A DNA stretch of 64,000 nt from Elgaria multicarinata webbii. Taxonomy: Eukaryota > Chordata > Lepidosauria > Squamata > Anguidae. The number at the start of each line of letters is the position of its first letter. Position 1 is the stretch's first letter. Made by a program: the position numbers and the translations under genes. The stretch is taken from positions 12,183,501 to 12,247,500 of the forward strand of contig NC_086179.1 of NCBI RefSeq assembly GCF_023053635.1, written 5' to 3'. Below are positions 11,200-22,000 of the stretch, in pieces. The notes beneath the pieces were generated by a model. That model made no database searches, was not told the DNA's origin, and saw nothing but the letters and a program-made list of their open reading frames with translations.

Positions 11200-11530
11200 T
11201 GTCCAGTTCTGGGTGCTGCCTTTTAGTAAGGACCTTGGAAAAGTGGAATGTGTCTTGAGGAAGATGACCAGGACGGGGAAGAATCTGGAAACCACGTCCT
11301 TCGAGGAATGGTGGAAACTAGAACCTGGATACGTTTAGCCTGGAGAAAAGCAGGAAGAGGGGGGCATGGGGAAGGGGACATGGCAGGGGTCTTCAAAGAT
11401 CTGGAGGGCTGCCATGCAGAAGATGGCACAGACCTGTTCTTTGTTGCTCCAAGTAGCATAACTAGAACCAATGGGTGGAAACGACAAATTTCAGCAAAAT
11501 AATAGGAAGACCATCTTCACAGTAAGTGGA
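11200..11530 (+). mobile_element. Old CR1/L3-type LINE fragment
   Basis: It contains 'gtccagttctgggtgctgcc', 'tttagcctggagaaaagcag' and 'ttcaaagatctggagggctg' in the order found in CR1-clade ORF2 ends. It is clearly more diverged than the young CR1 copies in this window. Confidence 0.65.
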
Positions 11531-11534
11531 GAGG

Positions 11535-11630
11535 TCCAATGGAGGCTGGTGGCTCCGATGTCAGTGGGACAGTAAATCCGCTCCATGTTTCAGTCAGAAC
11601 CAGTCAGACCTCCAAAGGAGTTGCACAGCC
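11535..11630. repeat. MITE arm (ggaggctggtggctccgatg family)
   Basis: The block 'tggaggctggtggctccgat' followed by 'tttcagtcagaaccagtcag' recurs at 23313, 48583, 48703 and in part at 37805. At 23313-24487 the two arms face each other, so this is one arm of a fold-back MITE. Confidence 0.55.
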
Positions 11631-11929
11631 TTTTTCTGTCTAAACATGCATAGGTGTCCTCTAAACGTTGCCTTAAAAATATTCCTGCCACAATCAATCC
11701 AGTACCCTTTAGGCCAGGACTGGGGAATCTCTTTCACCCCACCCACCCCTAGAATGCGGCCCTGAGTGCTTCTCCGAAATGGGGTTCGGCCCTTGGGCTG
11801 AAAAAGCTTCAGCATCTCTGCCTGATGTAGGGGACACAACCTTGTGTCCCCTACCAATCTGACAGGGAGCAGGGATCTGTCGAAACGATAATGCTCCAAA
11901 TGCTCATCTTATGCTCAGCCTGTATAGAT

Positions 11930-12596
11930 GTGCACATCAACCTTGTGTCCCAGAAATGCCCTAGGTCCCCCCTTCCTAGAGCTGGAAGACCTAAAGATGG
12001 TAGTGCACACGCTAGTAATTTCAAGGCTCCACTTCTGCAATGCATTCTACATAGGGCTACCTTTGTGCCTAGTCCGGAAACTTCAACTAGTTCAAAATAT
12101 AGCAGCCAGGTTGGTCACCGGTACACCTAGGGGGGACCACATTACACCAGTCTTAAAATGTCTTCACTGGCTGCCAATTAGTTTCCGGGCAAAGTATAAA
12201 GTGTTGATTATCACCTTTAAAGCCCTACATGGTTTGGGTCCAGGCTACCTGCAGGATCGCCTTCTCCCGTACAATCCGCCCCGCACACTCAGGTCCTCTG
12301 GGAAGAATCTACTTCAGTCAGACAAAGTCAGGCTGACAGGTATTACCCAGAGGACCTTCTTTTCTGCTGCTCCCAGACTGTGGAATAGCCTTCTGGAGGA
12401 GACTCATAAACTTAATAGTCTTTTAGCATTTAAGAAAACTCTAAAGACTGATCTGTTCCGGCAGGCCTATCTAGTAGAATTTTAGGATGTTTTTATGTTT
12501 TAATAATGTATACTATGTTTTTAATTCAGTTTTATGTATTTTATACTTATTGTCGTTCCCTGCCTCGATCCAAATGGAGAGGCGGGTAAGAAATAA

Positions 12597-12636
<40 letters not shown>

Positions 12637-12640
12637 GACC
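11930..12640 (+). mobile_element. L2-clade LINE 3' end with open C-terminal frame
   Basis: A 185-codon frame (11928-12485) keeps the L2 ORF2 C-terminus: LQLVQNIAARLVTG, DHITPVLKCLHWLPI, FKALHGLGPGYL, RTLRSS and AAPRLWNSL. The 3' untranslated part ends in an ATT repeat at about 12600-12637. The copy is 5' truncated. It belongs to a different subfamily from 57373-59222, judging by many residue differences. Confidence 0.8.
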
Positions 12641-12833
12641 CCCTCTTTCTAGGGGAACTGAAGCCTGAGTGGGTGGTGGAACCCCTGAAACTTCTCACCA
12701 CTCAGGGTGCACATGCGTAAAAATACAACGATGATGCGTGAAGTTTTCCAAAACACAGCAGGACATGCATTGGCTCAGGCTGTAATATTTAATTTAAGCG
12801 GTTATAGCTTAATATTCTGGTTTGTTTTGGTCT

Positions 12834-13020
12834 TGAGGAGCCATAGCTCACTGAGACATGCTTTGCATGCAGAAGATCCCAGATTCAATCCCTGGCTTCT
12901 CCTGGTAGGGTGAGGAAAGAATCCCACCTGAAACCCTGGAGAGCTGCTGCCAGTCTGTGTCAACAGTACTGGGCGAGATGGACCAATGGTCTAACTCAGT
13001 ATAGGACATATTCCTATGTT
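12834..13020 (+). mobile_element. tRNA-derived SINE (GTGGCTCAG family)
   Basis: Head 'ggagccatagctcactgaga', B-box-like 'gattcaatccctggc' and 3' end 'ctaactcagtataggacat'. It is full length for the family (about 185 bp). Confidence 0.75.
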
Positions 13021-13784
13021 ACTAAAAGAAAGCTCTGACTTCCAATGGAACGATGGCGTCTGTAGAACTCACCTGTTTATTTTCAAGCATCCACCTTACC
13101 TCATTCAATGGTGCTGCTCTTTTCTCGACTGGCTCAGCGGATGAGGCCCCATGACGCAGGCATGACTTAACTGGGGGTTGTGGGGACATGTTGTCTGCAG
13201 CACTGAGCCTCATCCATGTCCCTTGAGGTGGCTATGTCCTCCTAAATGAGGGCAACTCTTCGTTCTGCCAGGTTCACTGAGGCAGCAGAGAAGGTCAAAT
13301 GACATCTAGCCTTAAGGAGATCTGCCATTGTAAGAATGAAGTCGAATAGAAAAGAGGAGAGAGAAATATCCTCTGATCCGGAGCTCCGCATGCATTCCAG
13401 TACACTCACGGAGCTCCTGCATTTATGGAGATCCCCCCATTATAACCATCAAGAGTACACAAGTCACACTGCAGTCAACAGGGAGGGGGGCATTTTAGCA
13501 GTTGCAGGAGCTCCATTTTCATCCTAATTTTCCTGTGTCCACAGAACATTTTGGATCACAGCAATAAAATGGAAGCCAAACTTACTTGGAATATTTTAAG
13601 TAGTGCTGAGATTAAATTGCCTGAAATTTTCAGATTCATTTTTATTTAATTTTTTCTGAAAGGGCCATGGAATCTTCATTCATTTTAAATAGCTCTTTCA
13701 AAAAGTCAGTCTGATTTTCTTTTAAATAGGATACCATGTTACAAATGGTTGGTGTCAGTTGTGGGATATTTAAATTGACTTAAG

Positions 13785-13850
13785 GTGCAATCCTATGCAT
13801 GTTTAGACAGAAAAAAGTCCTACAACTCCCAGCATTCCCTAGCTAGCCAT
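13785..13850. repeat. Half copy of the gcatgtttagacag fold-back repeat
   Basis: 'ggtgcaatcctatgcatgtt' followed by 'gtcctacaactcccagcatt' marks one arm of the family also seen at 2187, 9360 and 63100. The second arm is missing. Confidence 0.5.
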
Positions 13851-14077
13851 GCTGTATTTATTAAAAACACACATCTGGATGCATATACAAACCTTGTATG
13901 CAAGCAAGGGACATGATCTAACTCTACCTGAGCACTTCTGTTCTATTATTTCCTTTTATGTTCAAATAGTACAATGGAAAAGTCTCAGTTGATATTAACA
14001 GCTCTAGTGTCTCAGAGCACAGAAAGCACAAGGTCTTTGAGGACCAATACCATAAAGATCTGTTTAGGTCATAACCC

Positions 14078-14376
14078 TAGGCGACCATATGTAAAGGAGG
14101 ACAGGGCTCCTGTATCTTTAACAGTAATGTAGAAAAAGGAATTTCAGCAGGTGTCAATTAAAGAAGGTGAAATTCCCTCTTCTTCATCACAACAGTTAAA
14201 GCTACACTAGCTATAGTAGAGTGGCCAGATACAAAAGAGGGCAGGGCTTCTGCAGCTTTAACTGTTGTGATGAAGAGGGAATTTCACCCTCTTCAATTGA
14301 CACCTGCTGAAATTCCCTTTCTACATTACTGTTAAAGATACAGGAGCCCTGTCCTCCTTTTCATAGGGTCACCCTA
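14078..14376. mobile_element. Fold-back hAT-type MITE, copy A
   Basis: The ends are TAGGCGACCATATG and CATAGGGTCACCCTA. The two halves are near inverted copies of each other ('cctgtatctttaacag', 'gaatttcagcaggtgtcaat', 'cttcatcacaacagttaaag'). Other copies are at 18149, 19200, 35866 and 41241. Copies at 19200 and 35866 have good 8-bp flanking repeats, which points to hAT. Confidence 0.8.
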
Positions 14377-14479
14377 ATCCTTGAATTATTCTTAGAAGAT
14401 ATTTCTAAGGAAGTCATTATATGGGTGAATTTTGTATTGAAACACTCTTTAATAATTACTGATGTGCATGTTCTTTTTA

Positions 14480-14865
14480 AAATTATTTACCTGCTTCTTG
14501 GAAGTTAAGACATGATCAGTGTAAATGGATTTTTGACTGCCAAAAGACTGATATTACAATGCTGCAAGATAAATGCTCAACTGCTATAATGAAACAGATT
14601 GAAGACCTAACAACACTAGCAACATTCAAAGGAGTGCTCTGTAGGCATCACACACGAATGGACCTATATACAGATATTTGGACTGCTTTTACTGATGTTT
14701 ATAAGCTATTTTTCTTTCTATCTTAGAATGTTGCAATACTGAAACTGAAACCTTTAAAGCATGTAATTATACTAGTGATTTTTTCCTTTTTTGCTGTTCT
14801 TGTTTTTTGTTTGCTTTGTTTTGTTGAAACTTGCAATAAAAATAGATTAAAAAACCCATGTTTAA
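14480..14865 (+). mobile_element. L1-like LINE 3' end
   Basis: The 3' part ends 'gttgaaacttgcaataaaaa' then an A-rich tail, like squamate L1 ends. The upstream part is AT-rich and diverged with no long frame. Call based on tail form only. Confidence 0.4.
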
Positions 14866-14984
14866 ATGATAGTCATATAAATAAACCATAGGCTAGGAGA
14901 GTGGGCATAATGCATGCCTCTTGAAGATTTTTCCACATTCAGCTATGAAGCTCCTTGGGTGATCTTGGATCAGCCATTCTCTTT

Positions 14985-15275
14985 ACATAAGAACATAAAA
15001 AGAGCCATGCTGGATCAGACCAAGGGTCCATCTAGCCCAACACTCTTTTCATACAGTGGCCAAGCAGTTGTTGACCAGGAACCCACAACAGGACATGGGT
15101 GCAGCAGCCCCCTCCCACCCATGTTCCTCAGCAATTGGTGTATATAGGCTTACTGTCTCTGATTCTGGAGGTAGCACATAGCCATCAGTACTAGTAGCCA
15201 TTGATAGCCTTCTCCTCTAGGAATTTAACTAACTCTCTTTCCAAGCTAAACAGTCCCAGCTGTTGTAACTTTCAT
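14985..15275 (-). mobile_element. CR1/L3-type LINE 3' end (GATCCAGCATGGC family)
   Basis: On the minus strand the copy ends with 'ggtctgatccagcatggctc' then 'tttttatgttcttatgt'. The block 'tggtagccattgatagcctt' and its neighbours recur at 26870-27160 and 59240-60430. It is 5' truncated. Confidence 0.7.
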
Positions 15276-15284
15276 GCACAGACT

Positions 15285-15397
15285 AACCTACCTCATAGGG
15301 TGGTTGTGAGGATGAAGTGGGGGCTAGCCCGTCTACACAATTCTGAGTCCTTTGGAGGAAGAATGGAGATGCAATTACTATTAATAAATCAGAATGC
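15285..15397 (+). mobile_element. MIR-like tRNA SINE, 3' half
   Basis: 'cctacctcatagggtggttg' and 'tgaggatgaagtgggggcta' are the 3' part of the SINE present in full at 21168 and 40190. The tRNA-like head is missing. Confidence 0.55.
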
Positions 15398-15425
15398 CAC
15401 AGTCAGGTTTCCATGTCTACTTGCA

Positions 15426-15875
15426 TCATAGAATCATAGAATAGTAGAGTTGGAAGGGGCTTACAAGGCCATCAAGTCCAACCCCCTGATCAATGCAGGA
15501 ATCCACCCTACAGCATACCTGACAGATGGTTGTCCAGCTGCCTCTTGAAGGCCTCTAGTATGGGAGAGCCCACAACCTCCCTAGGTAACTGGTTCCATTG
15601 TCGTACTGCTCTAACAGTGAAGACGTTTTTCCTGATGTCCAGCCGGAATCTGGCTTCCTGTAACTTGAGCCTGTTATTCCATGTCCTGCACTGTGGGATG
15701 ATCGAGAAGAGATCCTGGCCCTCCTCTGTGACAACATTTTAAGTATTTGAAGAGTGCTATCATGTCTCCCCTCAATCTTCTCTTCTCCAGGCTAAACATG
15801 CCCAGTTCTTTCAGTTTCTCCTCATAGGGCTTTGTTTCCAGACCCCTGATCATCCTGGTTGCCCTCCTCCCACAA
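15426..15875 (-). mobile_element. CR1 LINE 3' end, ~450 bp
   Basis: It starts with the octamer-rich catagaatcatagaatag terminus and goes through the whole CR1 ORF2 C-terminal block in reverse (on the minus strand [20 protein letters not shown], then [12 protein letters not shown]). The copy is 5' truncated near the 'gatcatcctggttgccctcc' block. Confidence 0.9.
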
Positions 15876-16229
15876 TGCACTGCTGCCTACTCCCATGTAA
15901 GGTATCCACTGATGACTCGCCCCCAAAAGGGAAATGCATCACCAAAACAGAGGACGGTGATCAGCATAAAATTTCCATGTGCAAATTTAGAAATTATTAT
16001 TATACTGCGAATACAAATACACTATCTCACACCATAGCAACGATCTGTATGCCTGATTGTCTGGCTGGCCGTTCAGATACTGTTGTCGGGCAACGGTTCT
16101 TACGCTTCTTTAGCTTCAAACTGGAATTGGGCAGGATGGCACTTCAAACAAAGGACACCTTGAAATAGAGGACAATGCTTCAAAGAGAGGACCGCCCTCT
16201 GTAAAAGAGGACACATGGCCACCCGTCCC

Positions 16230-18148
16230 TGCAAAATAAACAAGCAAGAAGCTGCACCAAAGCATTGAAAGGAAGGACTGCACCTCTATTAGAACGGTAC
16301 TGATTCATTCTGTTGATTTGGCTTGGGGCGTCTTTGGCCAAGAGGTTGGCTTTCGTTAGAGCAAGCCGGTAAATGTGAAGTCAGGAAGAAGGAAGAACAG
16401 ATCACTCGAACAGCTGAGACGCTGTGATGGGCCATGTCAAGGCAGATGGACCACTGCCCTTTCAGAGATCTTTCAGTCAGAACGAAGCACGCGTGGACTT
16501 TGCTTTAACAAGGGGTCCTGCTGCTCCGGTGATCTTCTTTTCTCAAGGCCGGTTTATGAATTATCGATTATCTGACAAAGCTGACGTCTTGCCTTCATTA
16601 TATCTAATAGGAAATGGCACGTTTGATGTCATTTGCCTTTTTTGGTTTTGACTCAGAACTCATCCACACAAGCTATGGGAGGAACAGGAAAGAAAAAGAA
16701 ATGGGTTAGCTTCAGATTTGGTCATACCTACAGTAGACCCATTGAAATCGATGGGACAAATTAGTCATGGCTAACTTAAATCCCATTGATTTCGATGGGT
16801 CTTAAATGTAATCATGACTAAATTCAGTCCCACTTGATTTCATTGGCATAGTATTCTATTGTGTCCACACACTTGCAGAAGGGAACACAACTGATCTGTT
16901 CCCATCCAGAAATGAGTGTTTCTGCTCATTTGGGGGATTATTTTTAGAAGCTCCAAAGCCCTTCTGGGCCCTGCAAGCACAACGGAACCAATACAGCAGC
17001 TCCTTTGTATACTGCCCATTGGGTCTTAAAGTTAGTCATGACTTAAATTAGGCATGGATAACTTTAATCCACAGATTTCTATGGGCCTACTCTAAAGGTG
17101 AGTATGTCTGGTGCCAACCCAATGTCAGCTTGTTTTGAAATCTTATAGGATTGAGCTTCTGAACAAAGATCCCACACCCCACACCCAACATATGCAGCCA
17201 TACGTACACCCACATAATTTATCTGTAGATCCAATTTGTGGATTGTCAGGCAGCTTTCCATTCATCGACAAAATCTGATTTTGGCAGGAGTTTCTGAATT
17301 TGCACAAATTTGCACTTGTGCAAAATCCCCCCAAAATGTGAATTCTCACAGTTTAGCCTATCGAGGAAGTGCACAGTTTGGGCTGTTTTTTTAATTAATT
17401 AATTTATTTATTTTTGCATTTTTTCCTATTACTAAATTGCTGCAAAATTCAGGAAAGTTAGAAATATGGTCCTCAAGTTCACAGAATCCGCTCAAGTGGG
17501 GAAAAGCTGATACGCTGCGGAATCCATGGGTTAGAGATTCATTAAAATCCAAAGTCATTTGATTATATCGCAGATTACTCTGACATCCTTAGATCCAATA
17601 ACTTGAGTTTCTCTCTCATCTCACTGGTGATGGTACCAAAATGGTTCCATGTAACTATTTTTTCCCTCTGCTTTTCTATATGTTCCATTGCACATCCACT
17701 AGGTGGCATGGTGGTATAGCAGAATTGTGCAAATACAGGAGGCTTTTCTAATGCTTTGAAGAAAAATACCAGACTTTCCTCATTTGGAAAAACACACAAC
17801 AAAGCACAATAATGCTTGCAAAGCACAGGAGAGGCTCTGGAGGAGGAAGATGTCGTGTAAAGGACCTGCAAACTGTGTGAGTGAGGAATCAAAAGCGGTG
17901 GGAGGGGGGTGGAAACATGTAAAGGAGCCAATCTTAATCCCGCAAAGAATCCAGAAGCAGACGCCTTGGTAAAGGTGCGGGGTAAAAGCCTTGTGTAGAA
18001 AAACCCAAAGTTGAGGACTGTGGAAGTTCCTTCTTCATACAGATTCATAATAATCAAATCAGATTATTTAATCATTTCAGAAATGGACCACTGAAGGTGA
18101 ATGACCAAGAGTTTTCATGTTGTGAGAAAATGTCTAGAATGGGTTGGT
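16230..18148. other. Intergenic, no gene recognised
   Basis: I see no exon here. A 160-codon minus-strand frame at 17575-18057 has no family I recognise. It lies between short inverted words ('tttgattata' near 17558, 'ataatcaaat' near 18050), so it may be the inside of a degraded DNA transposon. Small 'cccattgaaatcgatggg' repeats lie at 16735-16850. Confidence 0.35.
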
Positions 18149-18460
18149 TAAGGTGACCATATGAAAAGGAAGACAGGGCTCCTGTATTTTTAACAGTTGT
18201 ATAGAAAAGGGAATTTCAGCAGGTGTCAAATGTACATATGGAGAACCTGGTGAAATTCCCTCTTCATCACAACAGATAAAAATGCAGGAGCTATACTAGA
18301 GTGACCAGATTTAAAAGAGGGCAGGGCACCTGCAGCTTTAACTGGTGTGATGAAGAGGAAATTTCACCAGGTTCTCCATATATACAAATGACCCCTGCTG
18401 AAATTCCCTTTTCAATACAACTGTTAAAGATACAGGAGCCCTGTCCTCCTTTTCATATGG
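18149..18460. mobile_element. Fold-back hAT-type MITE, copy B
   Basis: Same family as 14078-14376. The left end is TAAGGTGACCATATG. The right end stops at 'cttttcatatgg' without the last bases. It sits about 0.5 kb upstream of the SPX TATA-like box. Confidence 0.75.
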
Positions 18461-18921
18461 AGGTTGGTCCTGAGTGTAATGAGAAGGAGATCTCTAATTA
18501 GTTCGTGGTTGTTGTCTGAGATATTTGTGATGTTCATGGCCAGACAGCATTGAATCAGATTGTCCTGTGTATGGTTGGGGTCATGGTCAGGGCAATATGC
18601 TGCTACCTTGTCCACAGGACCACATTATTTGATTGGTGCCATCAATGCTGAGATGATTCCCAAAATAAGATTGCTCCTTTATACCTACCATGGCAGTGAG
18701 ACTTGATCTGTCAGAGTTAGGGCAAATGCTTTATTGCCATGCCTCTAACATGGTGAGTGTATATGTCAGAAGTTTGGGTGACTTCTCCTGAAGCTTTGCG
18801 AATATCCTCCCCCGTAGACGGCAACCTTTCCATGTCTTCTTGTCTGAGCTTGACAAGAGGTCCCTTTAGAACGCTCTACTCTTGCCTCCGAGGGGGAGGA
18901 GGGCAGCTCCACCTGGAAGAC

Positions 18922-18930
18922 TTAAATAAG
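18922..18930 (+). promoter_or_regulatory. SPX: Putative TATA-like box of SPX
   Basis: TTAAATAAG lies about 90 bp upstream of the SPX start codon. A start site near 18950-18960 would give a 5' leader of about 65 nt before the ATG at 19019. An E-box-like CACCTG lies 12 bp upstream. This is inference from position and sequence only. Confidence 0.45.
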
Positions 18931-19018
18931 GATTCCTACACGATGGCCACATCACATTACAGATTGTATGTCTGGCAGCCTGCACCTCCCAAGGACTGGA
19001 TCAACAGGAGAGAAAAGA

Positions 19019-19024
19019 ATGAAG
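19019..19024 (+). CDS. SPX: SPX coding exon 1 (Met-Lys)
   Basis: Only ATG AAG is coding, followed directly by the donor GTATGT. This matches the human gene, whose first coding exon also ends after Met-Lys. The context AAGAATGA is a fair Kozak site. The joined frame with the next exon gives MKGLHGG (human MKGLRSL), which fixes the start. Confidence 0.9.
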
Positions 19025-22000
19025 GTATGTGAGAATAACAATTATTCATTCTCAATTTCTAGCTGATTGAGTCTGTACTATTGCTAAGGATTGCAAAGAG
19101 TGTCGTGCTTTTTTCTAACAGTTTCACTAGGAATGTATAACTGTTAATTTATAGTAAACCCCTAGATTAAATCAGAAGTCTAGCAAGAGCTAAAGCCTTT
19201 AGGGTTACCATATGAAAAGGAGGACAGCACTCCTGTATCTTTAACAGTGTCGTGTCTCTCAGGCAGTTGTGCTTTCGATGGGAGGCAAATGATGAGGCTT
19301 GCTAAGTAATCCACAAAGCTTTTGTTAAGCAATAAATGTCTCTTCTACCTGAATAGTGTCTACCTCTTTGAAGCGACCCCTGCTAGGCAAAACTATGCAA
19401 ACTAAGCAAGACAATTATCCGTTCAGTTCAAGAAGAGAGAGAAGTTAATTCTCAAATGCCCGTAACTTCAAAGCACCTGTTGCGGTGGTAGGTTCTGGCG
19501 TATTCTCTCTGACTTTCTCACGGCTTCTTTACGCGCCGTGCGTTTCAGCTTCCAGCGGATCTTGGCATTAGTTAGTGTTTCGGAACGCTCGCCCCCGGAA
19601 GCACACTCACTTCCCACTGAGTGTGTAGGATTTGGCCTTGAGGGGGTAAGCTCTGGAGGGGGCTGACTTCCAGCTGGTGAATCGCCCGTGAGAGCTTCCT
19701 TCCCCACTGGTACAGGCTGGCTGGTGTCCGGCGCTGCGTCTTCTAGTTCTGAATCTGATTCTGATTGATTACCTGAAACACCTTCTCCCGAAACAGAGGC
19801 AGTAGGGTTAGACATGACAAACAGTCACATAGAAAAGGGAATTTCAGCAGGTGTCATTTGTATGCATGCAGCACCTGGTGAAATCCCCTCTTCATCACAA
19901 CAGTTAAAGCTGCAGGAGCTATACTAAAGTGACCAGATTTAAAAGAGGGCAGGGCACCTGCAGCTTTAACTGTTGTGATGAAGAGGAAATTTCACCAGGT
20001 TCTCCATGTATACAAATGACACCTGCTGAAATTCCCTTTTCAATACAAATGTTAAAGATACAGGAGCCCTGTCCTCCTTTTCATATGGTCACCCTAGCTA
20101 AAGCTGTGTTTAGAAGTCCCATTGAAATGATCTAAAATCATTTTGTCTTCCACGTGATAGATTTGAATGTTGTGGTATGAATAAAATGGGTCCAATGATT
20201 TCCTCAGCAATCATCTGTTGTTCAACTGATAAACAATTTTCAGTATAGAAAATACAAAATACAAAGCAGGATTTCTTCCGATCTCTACAGGAGTTGAACC
20301 AGGCAACTCTATCAGTGACTTTTAATCCAAAGCAAAGCCTCTGAAATAAAACTAAATAAATAAACCACAAATTTGTTTTAGGGTTCTTAATTGAATCAAT
20401 GCTTTTCAAATGGATTCTTCCTTAAAAAAAATAAAATTAGCTAAAACGTCTATAGAAAACTTCCTGACTATTAGAGTAGTACGACAATGGAATCAGTTAC
20501 CTAGGGAGGTGGTGAGCTCTCCCACACTAGAGACATTCAAGAGGCAGCTAGACAACCCTCTGTCAGGGATGCTTTAGGGTGGATTCCTGCATTGAGCAGG
20601 GGGTTGGACTCAATGGCCTTACAGGCCCCTTCCAACTCTGCTATTCTATGATTCTATGAAATAAGATGTTGAGAAGAATTTGCGGAAGGCTATGATTTGA
20701 AAAAAGGAAGCAAATACTTAACTATTCATGGATTTGAAAGTCAGCCTAAACATTTTGCTTGAATCAACCATATGCCTAGATTGTGTCCTTTTATATAATT
20801 GCTGCCCTTTGAAGGGACAGAGGGAGACATAGTTCTGATTTCTCCCCCTCCCTGAAAATCTACATTAATAACTCTGCAGTTAATGAATTAGCAATTGAAC
20901 ATAATGTAGACATTAATCAGTAGGGAGCAGTGTGTGTGTGTGTGTGCGCTTATGTTACTTTGTTACTCTGTGAAAATTCATACCTGCTGATGAGCACTTA
21001 TATATGATGTATACTTATTTAAATGGGACACAATCCAGACACAGTTGGGCACTTTTCGGCATGCCATCCTATACACGTTTAGTCCGAAGTAAGTCTCACT
21101 ATATTCAGTAGGGCTTAGTAAGTGTGTTTAGATTGCCACACACTGACATCCTTGACATGTCTGCTCAGAAGTAGTGGCTAAAGTGTCAGACTGGGAGTCA
21201 GGAGATCCGGGTTCTAGTCCCCACGCGGCCATGGAAACCCACTGGGTGACTTTGGGCCAGTCACAGACTCTCCGCCCATCCCACCTCGCAGGGCCGTTGT
21301 TGGGAGGATAAAATGGAGTGGAGGAGGATCATGTATGCTGCCTTGGGTTCCTTGAAGGAAAAAAGGTGGGATATAAATGCAATAAATAAATGAAAATAAA
21401 ATAAATAATTGGACTTACTCCCAAATAAATATGTACAGGTTTTCAGCCTAAGCTCTTTTAATTTCAGTGGGAGAGTTGAGCACCTGGCCATAAAGCAACT
21501 TAATTTTGCTTGGATTGTGCCCATAATTTACATAAATTCAATCATAATTCAGTCATACATGTGTGCAAATTACTGAACACCCCCTCCTTCCAGATGTGCA
21601 CAATTCCTGGAAAAGCTGCTGCGGCACCCAACTCATTGCAGATTGATTTGGGTACTCTGGTGGGAATGAAAATAAAGCCCAGGGGGCCAAGCCTAGGAAA
21701 ACCTATGGAACTCCATCCTCCAAATGGATTTCTCCAACAGCCCTAAAGCCCCAGACTAAACATTATATTATGTGTATGTATATGTGCATGTGTGACCACC
21801 ATCCATAGAACATTGAATGCTGATTTCCAAACTGCTCCGATAGTGGAGAAGTATGGAAATCATCTTGGAGGGATGCCAGAGGAAGGATCCTGGACATGTC
21901 CATGTGGTGGAATCGAAGAGCCCAGCCTGCCCCAACCTGGTATGCTTGAGATGTGTTGGACCACAACTCCCAGTATCCTCCAGCCAACATGGGAGTAGTA

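Noticed and set aside
17575-18057. 160-codon minus-strand frame
   Set aside because: No domain, no splice signals and no match to a neighbouring gene expected from synteny. It probably arises by chance in an old repeat.
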